64,000 bases of DNA, taken from positions 3,720,001-3,784,000 of the forward strand of contig NZ_AP023087.1 in assembly GCF_045862395.1 (NCBI RefSeq), written 5' to 3'. The position numbers were made by a program, and so were the translations under genes. The notes beneath the pieces were generated by a model. That model was not told where the DNA came from. It did not search any database and saw only the letters and a program-made list of their open reading frames with translations. This document shows, one piece after another, positions 54,318 to 62,968 of this stretch (positions within the stretch are counted from its first letter, which is position 1; every line of letters begins with the position of its first letter). This DNA comes from Marinicellulosiphila megalodicopiae (lineage in GTDB: Bacteria; Pseudomonadota; Gammaproteobacteria; Pseudomonadales; Natronospirillaceae).

Positions 54318-57167
54318 TTAGTTAGCCTCATTATAGCTCGGAGCATTTATCCAACTGAAATCACCTGTACCATTTGGTGTACGCGCATAGCTTTGATCAA
54401 CTAAAGACTGCGTGAACGTGACGCTATCAGCAAAGCTTAATTCAGGTGTAACTAAATACAAACTTTCACCACTTGAACTCAATTTAAAGTTAGCATGTAA
54501 CCCTGTATTCAAGGTCTCTTTATCATCAAGCCATACAACCAAAACACTTTTTGCAGCAATACTTGTACCTTGGGGAAATGACCAGCGTGTTAAGTTGGTA
54601 TCTTCATCCGTTAAATAATAACCACTTAAATCAAATGGCTGATCTGCATTATTGTATAACTCAACCCAGTCACCAAACTCACCTTGCTCATCTGAAACGA
54701 TGCTTTGATTTGAGGACATTAACTCATTAATCACTACAGCACTTTGAATGTCTTTGGCTGCTTGAACTTGATAAATATACACATCATGTTCAGCACCCGC
54801 TGGGGAGTAAGTGATAGTAGAGGCTGAATCATTGGCGATCGCTTCTACATAATATCGTACAAATGACGCTTTAGAATGAGCAGGAATTATTGCTTCATAC
54901 ACACTATCATTATCTAAATCTGTCATGATAATTTTTTCAAAGGTACCCACAATACCTTCGCCATAATATAAATTAACCGACTCGATCCCAATTTGATCAG
55001 ATAATACTGCTTGTACTAAAACTGCTTGAGCATCTGTAGGACGAATGGATTCAACACCCTCAACTGAATCAACGACACTCAATATCTCTATTCCTGTCGC
55101 GAGCATTTCTGAATATTCGCTGACGTAAGTATAACGACGATTAAATAAATCTCGCAGTTCAGTGATACCCGCCTCAAATTCAGCATCGCTATACTCTCGC
55201 ACCGTTGCAGTGTTTACATAAGGTTTAATCAAATTATAATATTCATCAATTTTTGCTTGAACCAACTCTGGTGTAAACGATTCTTCAACAAACGTGCGGT
55301 AATGCGCCAAATAACGCTGTCGTAAATCAGGATTACTAAGGAGGATATTCATCAATGGATATTGAGTGTCATTTTCATTATGAAACGGTGTCCAAGCACC
55401 TGTGTTCCCACCTCCTGGTCTGCCACCTCCTGTACTTTGATCATCAACACTTCCTGACATCACGGAATTACCATCATATTCAATTGGCATTATGCGATTC
55501 GTTGTAATATCTAAATACACAAAATAATCCATTCCCCCTTTGTTTATATACCCATCATCATCAATGAATAAATTTTCTGCAACCAAAAACCAAAGCGCTG
55601 CATCAATATCTAAATAGGGATTCAAATCATCAATTAACGTGTCTTGTGAAGCCGTACCCATTGTATACGCTGCATTTGCTAAATTTTGCCAAGGATCCAA
55701 AGCATCAGTTGAGCCTTTTAAAGTGTAATAAGATTGATAATCCACCCCTTGAGTCCCTTTGTTATTTAACGTTGAGTCCCCTGCACCAAATCCACCAAAG
55801 CCACCAATACCAGCATTTGGCGACTCTGCTCTCCAACGAGCACTGTCTTTATCAAAAAACCATTCTTTAACATGGTCTTTATCTAGTTTTTGTACATTTG
55901 CAAACACACCATAATCTTGGCCGTTAACGATGACACTCACAAAACTACCTTTCGCGGCTGGAACATGATCAGTGATTAAATTGTTATACAAAACCTCTCG
56001 AATATTCGATGGATCTTCAAATGCATTATTAAGTTTTAAAAAGTTATACCCATCGATATCTTGCCCATCAATTAACCAGTCCATTTCTACTGCAAATGAT
56101 TTTTTATTGCCAGCACGAGATTCACTGGTATTTCCGCGATATCGCACTCCAACTTGAGAGTAAGTGACACCTTGATAAGTTAATGATGCCTCTAAAAATG
56201 TTTCAGATTCTGAATTATTTGAAAGCTGCGCTTGCCAATCATTTTGATTAAATTCAATAGAAATGGTTTCAATAGTCGAGTCATCGTAAAAATCAGACAC
56301 ATAATTCCCACCCAATTCTAAAATATCACCGTTATTTTTAAGACTATATTCGACAGGCAAATCTAAATTCAGATTGACAGGCTGGATCGTTTCAATGCCC
56401 TCACCGATTAAAATTTGAATTGAGCTTGAACTGGTAGAGTTTCCATCACTTACTACTAAATTAATCGTATGATAACCATCATCATTTAAACTCAAAACCG
56501 GATTCGCCTCTTCGCTTACTAATGACCCATTGTCGCGCCATTGATAGGTTAACGTAACAAGTTCTGGATCCGTAGACGTTGAAATAAATTGGTAAGTATT
56601 CGTAGTAGCAGTTAGCGAGTAATTAAAACTTGCAATAGGAGGAAGATTACTTTGTGTTTGAGTACTTGTGTCGGTAACCGTTTCACTTTGTGTCTGGGTT
56701 TGCGAATCTGTTTGTGTGGTGCCATCCGTTTCAGTTTCAGTTTCACTACTGGTATTTGAGTCTGTATCGGTCTGAGTTTCACTTTGTGTTTGGGTTTGGG
56801 TTTGGGTTTGAGTGACATCATCAGTTTGAGTTGAATCCAATACTTCAAATGTTGTATCAGTCACAACAGTTTTGCCTTGACTGTCAGTCACTGTCAACGT
56901 TACGGTATAACTGCCAGGAAGCGAATAAACATGCTCAGGGTTCACTTCATTAGAATAAGTGCTGTCCCCAAAATTCCAATTATAATTTAATTCGTCGCCT
57001 TCTGGGTCACTTGCATTAGAACTAAAAGTAACCGTATCACCAGTAACATTTGAAATCAAAAAGGCACTTGGTGCTTGGTTAACTGTTTTATTATCAGCGC
57101 TTTGCTCGATACAAGAAAGCATCAGAATGGGCGCACTTAATAAGGTCGTGAATTTGATAAAACTCAT
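54318..57167 (-). CDS. PKD and CotH-kinase lipoprotein with C-terminal lamin-tail domain
   Basis: A 949-residue predicted lipoprotein (lipobox LMLSC19). The start at 57167 (MSFIKFTTLLSAP) follows TTGGAG; a longer frame begins with GTG at 57242. Order: PKD-like domain (about 30-112, YNWNFGDSTYSNEVNPEHVY), a T/Q/D/E low-complexity linker (about 115-180), a second PKD-like domain (about 182-262), CotH kinase domain (about 295-690), a beta domain, then a lamin-tail domain at the C-terminus (INELMSSNQS…DWVELYNNADQPFDLSGYYLTD). CotH signs include GVRYRGNTSESRAGNKKSFAVE and IEYDGNSVMSG. CotH proteins are atypical secreted protein kinases. The target is unknown. Confidence 0.85.
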   Translation of the reverse strand: MSFIKFTTLLSAPILMLSCIEQSADNKTVNQAPSAFLISNVTGDTVTFSSNASDPEGDELNYNWNFGDSTYSNEVNPEHVYSLPGSYTVTLTVTDSQGKTVVTDTTFEVLDSTQTDDVTQTQTQTQTQSETQTDTDSNTSSETETETDGTTQTDSQTQTQSETVTDTSTQTQSNLPPIASFNYSLTATTNTYQFISTSTDPELVTLTYQWRDNGSLVSEEANPVLSLNDDGYHTINLVVSDGNSTSSSSIQILIGEGIETIQPVNLNLDLPVEYSLKNNGDILELGGNYVSDFYDDSTIETISIEFNQNDWQAQLSNNSESETFLEASLTYQGVTYSQVGVRYRGNTSESRAGNKKSFAVEMDWLIDGQDIDGYNFLKLNNAFEDPSNIREVLYNNLITDHVPAAKGSFVSVIVNGQDYGVFANVQKLDKDHVKEWFFDKDSARWRAESPNAGIGGFGGFGAGDSTLNNKGTQGVDYQSYYTLKGSTDALDPWQNLANAAYTMGTASQDTLIDDLNPYLDIDAALWFLVAENLFIDDDGYINKGGMDYFVYLDITTNRIMPIEYDGNSVMSGSVDDQSTGGGRPGGGNTGAWTPFHNENDTQYPLMNILLSNPDLRQRYLAHYRTFVEESFTPELVQAKIDEYYNLIKPYVNTATVREYSDAEFEAGITELRDLFNRRYTYVSEYSEMLATGIEILSVVDSVEGVESIRPTDAQAVLVQAVLSDQIGIESVNLYYGEGIVGTFEKIIMTDLDNDSVYEAIIPAHSKASFVRYYVEAIANDSASTITYSPAGAEHDVYIYQVQAAKDIQSAVVINELMSSNQSIVSDEQGEFGDWVELYNNADQPFDLSGYYLTDEDTNLTRWSFPQGTSIAAKSVLVVWLDDKETLNTGLHANFKLSSSGESLYLVTPELSFADSVTFTQSLVDQSYARTPNGTGDFSWINAPSYNEAN

Positions 57168-57427
57168 ATTTTTTCTCCAATGAATTTTGTGAAACTGCAG
57201 TAATAGTTTTTGAACTAGATATTTATAAATCGAGTCTACCACTAAAAAAATTACAACAACCGGTATCCTGTCACCCTACTAACATCACTATTTATTAAAC
57301 TAACATTAATCAAACAATACTTTCATTATTTATGGATAAATAAATGAAAAATAGACATCGATCTCACGGAATTAATATTTTAATCAAGATATAATTTATC
57401 ACTTATCACCAAATGTGCAGAATATTT

Positions 57428-59221
57428 ATGAAACACTTAATAACCCACTCCACTATATATTTTGCTTTCACAGCATTAATTATTTTTACATCAAGCTGCT
57501 CACAAGAAACTAAATCAGATAGTCAAGATAGCAATAGTCAAGATAGCGATATGGGAAGTAATTTAAAAATAAATGAAATAGTTGCAAAAAACATTTCAGG
57601 TAATGACTGGATTGAATTAAAAAACATTTCAAATAGTAAGGTGGAACTAAAAAATTTCTCCTTAATGGACATCACAAGTATTCAACCTACTAATCTTCCA
57701 GATATCACGTTATTACCAGGAGAATATTTTACAATTGACAGCATTAGTGGAAGCAGCGAAGCAGGAATTTTACCTTTTGGATTAGGCAGTGAAGACACTA
57801 TATTTTTACGTTTCAACAATCAAACTGTTGACAGTTTTAGTTGGAAAGACGGTGATGCACCAAGCGGATTTAGTTTTGGATATTTAAACGACGTATTACA
57901 AACTTTATACCCTACCAAAAATTCAATTAATGTACCGAATCAATTATTCTTTAAAGATCAGGTGATTGAAATGTCATTAACATTATCTCAAACACAATGG
58001 CAAACATTATTATCTTCACCAAGCACCGCTGACTATCAAGAAATTGATGTGACCTACAATGATGTTAAGCTCAATTCAATCGGTTTAAAATTTAAAAGCC
58101 AAGATTCAATTGATTATTTACAATCTCTTGATTCAAGTAACAGAAGTATAAATCGCTTTAATTTCAAACTAGACATCAATAATTTTGTAAGTGGCAAAAA
58201 ATTATTTGGTGCAAAAAAAATGTATTTACACAATGGATTTCAAGATCCGTCAATGATGCGTGAAGTGCTTGCCTATCAATTAATGAATGATATTGGGCTA
58301 GCTGCTCCACGCACAACCTACATTGATTTAAGTTTAAATATTGAAGGCACAGTTGAGCACCTAGGCTTATATTATTTAGTTGAAGCGATCGACTCAGAAT
58401 TTCTAGACATGCATTTTCCTGAAGACAAGGCCAATACTGGGGATTTATACGAAGCAACTACACAGGCCAATTTAAGTTATATCAGCGATATATTCAGCGA
58501 CTACGAATCATACTATGAATTAAAAAATAACGATGAAACCATCAACACATCCATTTACGGCGCTTCTTTTTTAAATATGATATCAAGTTTGAATCAAAAT
58601 TCAGGCACTGCAAAGTTAGATTATATTGATATAGATCAAGTGATTACTTATTTTGCCGTAAACACCGTATTAAGTAGCTTAGATAACTATTTTAGCAGCA
58701 ATCCAAATGACTATTATTTATATGAGCAACGCGTCAATACAAGTAAATTTACAATACTGCCTTGGGATTATAATTTAGCATTTGGCACCTACCCAAGCGA
58801 ATGCGACAGCAGTGGTTTATTTATTGACTCACCAAGCGAGTCCGATATCACTTTATACCCATTATTACAGGCTATTTTGCAAGACAGCACATTAAAAGCA
58901 CAATATCACAACCAAATACAATCCATCTTAGATATGCAGTTTAATGAAGACTCTATGACAGCCAATATTTCAAGAATTAGCAGTTTAATTAGGCCTTTTA
59001 TAAGCAAAAGCCCAAGTTTGTTCTATACTGAAAGTACTTGGGAAAATAGCCTGACACAATCTGTGAGTGTCGACATTGAAGTAACAAACGGTACTATTAC
59101 TCAATCTGAAGTGGTTGGATTAACTGAATTCATTCGCCTAAGAAATGAAAGTGTCCAACTTCAATTAGATGCAAATACGGATTCTTCAGCATACATTTCA
59201 GCCTGTAACGACGGTATTTAA
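57428..59221 (+). CDS. CotH-kinase lipoprotein with N-terminal lamin-tail domain
   Basis: A 597-residue predicted lipoprotein (lipobox ending FTSSC24; start at 57428, ATG, rather than 57413). A lamin-tail domain sits at the N-terminus (about 45-165: LKINEIVAKNISGNDWIELKNISNSKVELKNFSLMD). The CotH kinase domain follows (about 175-560). Kinase-like landmarks are LKFKSQDSIDY, KMYLHNGFQDPSMMREVLAYQLMNDIG and the metal/catalytic Asp in ILPWDYNLAFG. It is divergent from the first CotH gene and is followed after 1 base by a VTC-domain gene and then DUF4956, forming a three-gene operon. Confidence 0.85.
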   Translation: MKHLITHSTIYFAFTALIIFTSSCSQETKSDSQDSNSQDSDMGSNLKINEIVAKNISGNDWIELKNISNSKVELKNFSLMDITSIQPTNLPDITLLPGEYFTIDSISGSSEAGILPFGLGSEDTIFLRFNNQTVDSFSWKDGDAPSGFSFGYLNDVLQTLYPTKNSINVPNQLFFKDQVIEMSLTLSQTQWQTLLSSPSTADYQEIDVTYNDVKLNSIGLKFKSQDSIDYLQSLDSSNRSINRFNFKLDINNFVSGKKLFGAKKMYLHNGFQDPSMMREVLAYQLMNDIGLAAPRTTYIDLSLNIEGTVEHLGLYYLVEAIDSEFLDMHFPEDKANTGDLYEATTQANLSYISDIFSDYESYYELKNNDETINTSIYGASFLNMISSLNQNSGTAKLDYIDIDQVITYFAVNTVLSSLDNYFSSNPNDYYLYEQRVNTSKFTILPWDYNLAFGTYPSECDSSGLFIDSPSESDITLYPLLQAILQDSTLKAQYHNQIQSILDMQFNEDSMTANISRISSLIRPFISKSPSLFYTESTWENSLTQSVSVDIEVTNGTITQSEVVGLTEFIRLRNESVQLQLDANTDSSAYISACNDGI

Positions 59222-59222
59222 A

Positions 59223-60008
59223 ATGATTGCAAAACAAAAAATTGAAATAGAAAAATATTTGACCCCCTTTCACTCTCATCAATTACATGATTTAAAAAAA
59301 GCTGAATTAATGAATCGTGTAGATACCAAATTTGTTGTACCTATTCATTTACTTGGTTATATCTTTAATGCGATTGAGCAAACCTATACTGTATTAGAAA
59401 TAAACAAAAAACGAATTTTCGAATACAAAAACATTTATTTTGATACTGAAGACTTCATGTTTTATCGAAATCATCACAACGGAAAACTCAACCGCTTTAA
59501 AGTAAGGTATCGAAATTATGTAGATAGCGATTTATCTTTTTTAGAAGTGAAGTTTAAAGACAACAAAAAACGCACTCACAAAAGCAGAATAAAAGTCGAT
59601 ACAAATCCCCATAAAATCATCCAGCATTCTAGTGAATTTTTAAAACAAGTAGGAATCACTCACCCACAGGATTTGCTCGTCGTTCAAAAAAGTGGATATC
59701 ATCGTATTGCTTTTGCCGATGAAAAAAATGCTGAGCGCTTAACGGTTGATTTAAATTTGCATTTTAGAAATCCAGAATTAAGTAGCACACAAAAAATTGG
59801 TGACTACGTTATCTTTGAACTTAAACAAAATAAAATGAATCGACAATCTTTATTCTTTAGTGTAATGCGAGAACTCAGTATTAAACCAAGTTCGTTTAGT
59901 AAATATTGCATCGGTATGGCATTAACCGATGAAAATAAAAAAATACGTAAAAATAACTTTAGAAAAGTTATCCGACAATTCACCAGCATTAATGAAACTG
60001 CTGCATAG
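59223..60008 (+). CDS. VTC-domain (polyphosphate polymerase-like) protein
   Basis: A 261-residue protein with a VTC domain, the tunnel fold that in yeast Vtc4 synthesises polyphosphate from ATP. Landmarks: MNRVDTKFVVPIHLL, YKNIYFDTEDFMFY, KVRYRNYVDSDLSFLEVKFKDNKKRTHKSRI (basic tunnel residues) and YVIFELKQNK. The start at 59223 is just after the CotH stop; an in-frame upstream ATG would overlap CotH. No membrane segment, so probably cytosolic. In bacteria this fold often accompanies CotH and DUF4956 genes; its enzymatic activity is not established. Confidence 0.85.
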   Translation: MIAKQKIEIEKYLTPFHSHQLHDLKKAELMNRVDTKFVVPIHLLGYIFNAIEQTYTVLEINKKRIFEYKNIYFDTEDFMFYRNHHNGKLNRFKVRYRNYVDSDLSFLEVKFKDNKKRTHKSRIKVDTNPHKIIQHSSEFLKQVGITHPQDLLVVQKSGYHRIAFADEKNAERLTVDLNLHFRNPELSSTQKIGDYVIFELKQNKMNRQSLFFSVMRELSIKPSSFSKYCIGMALTDENKKIRKNNFRKVIRQFTSINETAA

Positions 60009-60018
60009 AGAGGTAAAA

Positions 60019-60648
60019 ATGGAAGAAATATTAATGGGTCAATCAGAGAGTCCAATCAGCACCACCCATTCTGGTTTTATTGAGACCATACTCAGTTCTG
60101 GAATATTATACACTGGACTAATAAACATCATTGCTTCGTTAATTTTATTAAGAATTATTTATTATAAAAACTCGCCTAATCGTGAAATGTTATTTGGTTT
60201 TTTTATTTTTGGCAATGGCGTATTTATTATTACTGCACTATTACACGACGTTGAAATGTCTGCTGGATTTGCACTGGGGTTATTTGCAGTATTTTCAATG
60301 CTCCGCTACCGTACAGAATCCATAGATATTCGAGATATGACGTATCTATTTATTACCATAGCCATTGCCCTAATTTGTGCAGTAGCGCCTATATCAATTA
60401 TATCCATCGTGATCATTACAGCATTTATTTGTGCCCTAACCGCATTAGCTGAAAGTCGACTATTAGCTCCAAAAGTGATTGAAAACCGCATTGTGTATGA
60501 TCGTGTGGACAATTTACTACCTGAATTTCGTACTGAATTGATTGAAGATTTAAAAACCCGAACTGGCTTAGATATTATCAAAATTCAAATTGGGAACATT
60601 GATTATTTAAGAGAGTGCGTCAATATTAAAATTTTTTATAATGCTTAA
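60019..60648 (+). CDS. DUF4956 membrane protein
   Basis: A 209-residue protein (start 60019 after AGAGAGGT). Four predicted membrane helices (about residues 25-45, 54-76, 80-100, 105-150) precede a C-terminal cytosolic part. The central FALGLFAVFSMLRYRTESIDIRDMTYLF segment is the DUF4956 hallmark. Last gene of the CotH-VTC-DUF4956 operon; 10 bases after the VTC gene. It may hand material made by the VTC protein across the membrane, but that is a guess from gene order. Confidence 0.85.
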   Translation: MEEILMGQSESPISTTHSGFIETILSSGILYTGLINIIASLILLRIIYYKNSPNREMLFGFFIFGNGVFIITALLHDVEMSAGFALGLFAVFSMLRYRTESIDIRDMTYLFITIAIALICAVAPISIISIVIITAFICALTALAESRLLAPKVIENRIVYDRVDNLLPEFRTELIEDLKTRTGLDIIKIQIGNIDYLRECVNIKIFYNA

Positions 60649-60672
60649 AACTCCCAACTCCCAACTCCCAAC
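60649..60672. repeat. Three tandem heptamers AACTCCC
   Basis: AACTCCC ×3 plus AAC, immediately after the DUF4956 stop codon. Confidence 0.95.
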
Positions 60673-60738
60673 ATAATTGACACAATCAACACTTCAGAAT
60701 CTAAATCCTAGAAGCCGTTAAACATCCCTCACTAACAG

Positions 60739-60776
60739 AATGAAACACTTACCAATCGTAAGTGTTTCATTTTTTA
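60739..60776 (+). terminator. Rho-independent terminator of the CotH-VTC-DUF4956 operon
   Basis: ATGAAACACTTAC – CAATC – GTAAGTGTTTCAT followed by a T run; perfect 13-bp stem. Confidence 0.9.
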
Positions 60777-60964
60777 ATTTATAAATCATCGGCTTTTTGT
60801 CACTTAGTTTATTTTTATTACAGTCAATAACAAATACATATTTAAAAGGCACAAATTACCCAGCGTTCATCCCATAAACATTCAAAAAATTACGTGAGTG
60901 TTATTTGCTGTTAAAAGTTGTATTTGGACAAGCAAAGTGAAAAATTCCAGTCTAATTTTAAAGT

Positions 60965-61723
60965 ATGAAAGAATTTACTCACATACAAAACACACAAAAC
61001 AATCAACACCCTGCATTTAGCGGTGTATTGTTAAACAGCCCCAACTTTAACCTTCAAGGTTTCGAAGTGTTGCAGGCCGATTGTTTGAATCTGTACCAGG
61101 ATGTCATGCTGCACTCAGCATTACATAGCATTCCAAGCATATTCAAAGAACGTAACTGGGTAGAATATTTGCCTCACATTGCGCGTTTTATGTCGTTATT
61201 AAGTGATGAGCAACCTCAGTTTACCAAAGCCAGTCATTTGAAATTTGAAGTGGATTTATTGCATACACCTTGGGCAAAAATTGGACAACCACTTGAACAC
61301 GTTCAAAGTTTTTTTGCGAGCATGTCACAACTTGCCCTTTTGCAAAATTTAGACGATTCAAACACACGTTTCGATTGCTTTAGTCGATCTAGTCAGTTTT
61401 TAGTAGACGATATTTTAAGCTTAAAACACTCCAATAATAGCAATCAACGTTTTGGAGTATTTATTGCGTTAAATTTATGGGGACACAGCAGTGTTTGGTA
61501 TAATATTTGTGCTTATTTGATTATGACTAAACCCAGCCACATTCCTAATGATTTTTTTGTTAACATCGAACGCTGCGGCTTAAAAGATCAACTGGGTGAG
61601 TGGCTAGTACAAAGGCAATGTTTAAATTCATTACACGAAAGTTTAAGTAATGCGTTGCATGTTTTGGATTCAATAGAACATTTCTGGCAGGCGTTAATGT
61701 GCGATCCTACTTGTAAACATTAA
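60965..61723 (+). CDS. Hypothetical protein
   Basis: A 252-residue soluble, mostly helical protein of no family I recognise. No signal peptide or membrane helix. It has many Leu/Phe/His residues in helices (YLPHIARFMSLLSDE, VQSFFASMSQLALLQNL, NSLHESLSNALHVLDSIEHFW) and several Cys, ending CDPTCKH. The helical, His-rich character could suggest a haem-oxygenase-like fold, but no motif supports it. Its stop codon overlaps the phospholipase-D-like gene end by 4 bases. Confidence 0.6.
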   Translation: MKEFTHIQNTQNNQHPAFSGVLLNSPNFNLQGFEVLQADCLNLYQDVMLHSALHSIPSIFKERNWVEYLPHIARFMSLLSDEQPQFTKASHLKFEVDLLHTPWAKIGQPLEHVQSFFASMSQLALLQNLDDSNTRFDCFSRSSQFLVDDILSLKHSNNSNQRFGVFIALNLWGHSSVWYNICAYLIMTKPSHIPNDFFVNIERCGLKDQLGEWLVQRQCLNSLHESLSNALHVLDSIEHFWQALMCDPTCKH

Positions 61724-62859
61724 CCCAACATTCGTTCTAGAAAAACATTATATCCATCATAATCTAATTTTGTTGGACAATGTATTTGTTGGCTATTTTC
61801 CTGAATCTCTGTGATGGATTTAATAATCGATTCATTCAATAAATATACATCACTGCGCATTCCAATATTGCATTCTTGTAATTTATCCATGGCTTGTTTA
61901 TTAAAATTGATTGAACCAAAATTTACGTATTTTTCATCTATCCAAATAAGTTTTCCATGAATCATATCGTCACAAAGATTAATTTTAATTTGATTATTGC
62001 ACTTTTTCATTAACTTACTTATAAAAAATAAGTTCACATCATTTTGAAAATTGGCCTTTCTAGGAATATAAATGGTCACTTTTACACCATTAAATACAGC
62101 CTTTTTAATGCTATTCATTAACTTTAAATCACTGATATAAGCCATTACAATCACTATTGTGGATTGAGCTTGTTCAATTCGATTAACCAATGCCTCACGT
62201 GCCTGCATTCTTTTTTTATTTTTATCAAATGCATTAATAATAAAATCTATTTCCTTTTTATTTTTATCACAATGAATATCACGATGAATATCCACGCCAA
62301 ATTCTAGGCTTTTTCGAAAACTTTTAACTATTATTTCGTTATTAATATGCACCATATAGTCATGATATTTTTTTCCTTCGACGTCCATATCCACTTCTTT
62401 ATCTTCAACATTCACTCCTCCAATAATCATTTCTGCATGATCAAAAATATAATATTTTGAATGGTCATTTAAACATTGTTCGCAATTAATAATAATATTT
62501 TCGTGTGAAATTATACGTTTTAATAATGGAGATTTAGTTTGAATACAATGCTTGGACTTACCTTGCATTGGGTAAGAAATATGTAAAAACCAAGCTTGGA
62601 ATTTCATCCAGAATGATAAATTGTGGTGAAAAAATGACTGCCTGGTTTCCTCACAATATTCAAAAATGGCTCCAAGCTTATCCTTACGAATTGTAATTTT
62701 TACTCCACGATCCGCAGCGAGTAATAATTTTTGAGCCAAAGCATTACCTATTTGGTCATTACGCCAAATAAACATACCAATTTCAATACTGTGTCTGGCT
62801 TCGTCTATTCTTTTAAAAATACAGTCAAAGGCCGCTTGACCATTTACAAGTAGTTTCAA
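61720..62859 (-). CDS. Phospholipase D-like / cardiolipin synthase-like protein
   Basis: A 379-residue member of the PLD superfamily. Both HxKx4D motifs are intact: HSKYYIFDHAEMIIGG and HGKLIWIDEKYVNFGS. The order and spacing (about residues 150 and 315) match cardiolipin-synthase-like enzymes, which transfer phosphatidyl groups; no N-terminal membrane helices are present. Its own terminator is not obvious; the stop is convergent with the preceding hypothetical gene. Confidence 0.85.
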   Translation of the reverse strand: MKLLVNGQAAFDCIFKRIDEARHSIEIGMFIWRNDQIGNALAQKLLLAADRGVKITIRKDKLGAIFEYCEETRQSFFHHNLSFWMKFQAWFLHISYPMQGKSKHCIQTKSPLLKRIISHENIIINCEQCLNDHSKYYIFDHAEMIIGGVNVEDKEVDMDVEGKKYHDYMVHINNEIIVKSFRKSLEFGVDIHRDIHCDKNKKEIDFIINAFDKNKKRMQAREALVNRIEQAQSTIVIVMAYISDLKLMNSIKKAVFNGVKVTIYIPRKANFQNDVNLFFISKLMKKCNNQIKINLCDDMIHGKLIWIDEKYVNFGSINFNKQAMDKLQECNIGMRSDVYLLNESIIKSITEIQENSQQIHCPTKLDYDGYNVFLERMLG

Positions 62860-62889
62860 TCCAAATCACCCTTTTTAGATTTCTAAATG

Positions 62890-62927
62890 CAAAAAAAAGC
62901 AGCGATCATCGCTGCATTTTTTCAATT
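62890..62927 (-). terminator. Rho-independent terminator of the fumarase gene
   Basis: On the minus strand TGCAGCGA – TGA – TCGCTGC followed by an eight-T run, about 40 bases after the fumarase stop and before the PLD-like start. Confidence 0.9.
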
Positions 62928-62968
62928 ATTCATTGCTCACAAAAAGTCTGTGAGCCGTTAAACAATGG

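Larger units (their letters stand above)
60649..60964. other. Intergenic region after the CotH-VTC-DUF4956 operon
   Basis: 316 bases holding the heptamer repeat, a terminator and then AT-rich sequence upstream of an unknown gene. No further gene seen. Confidence 0.6.
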
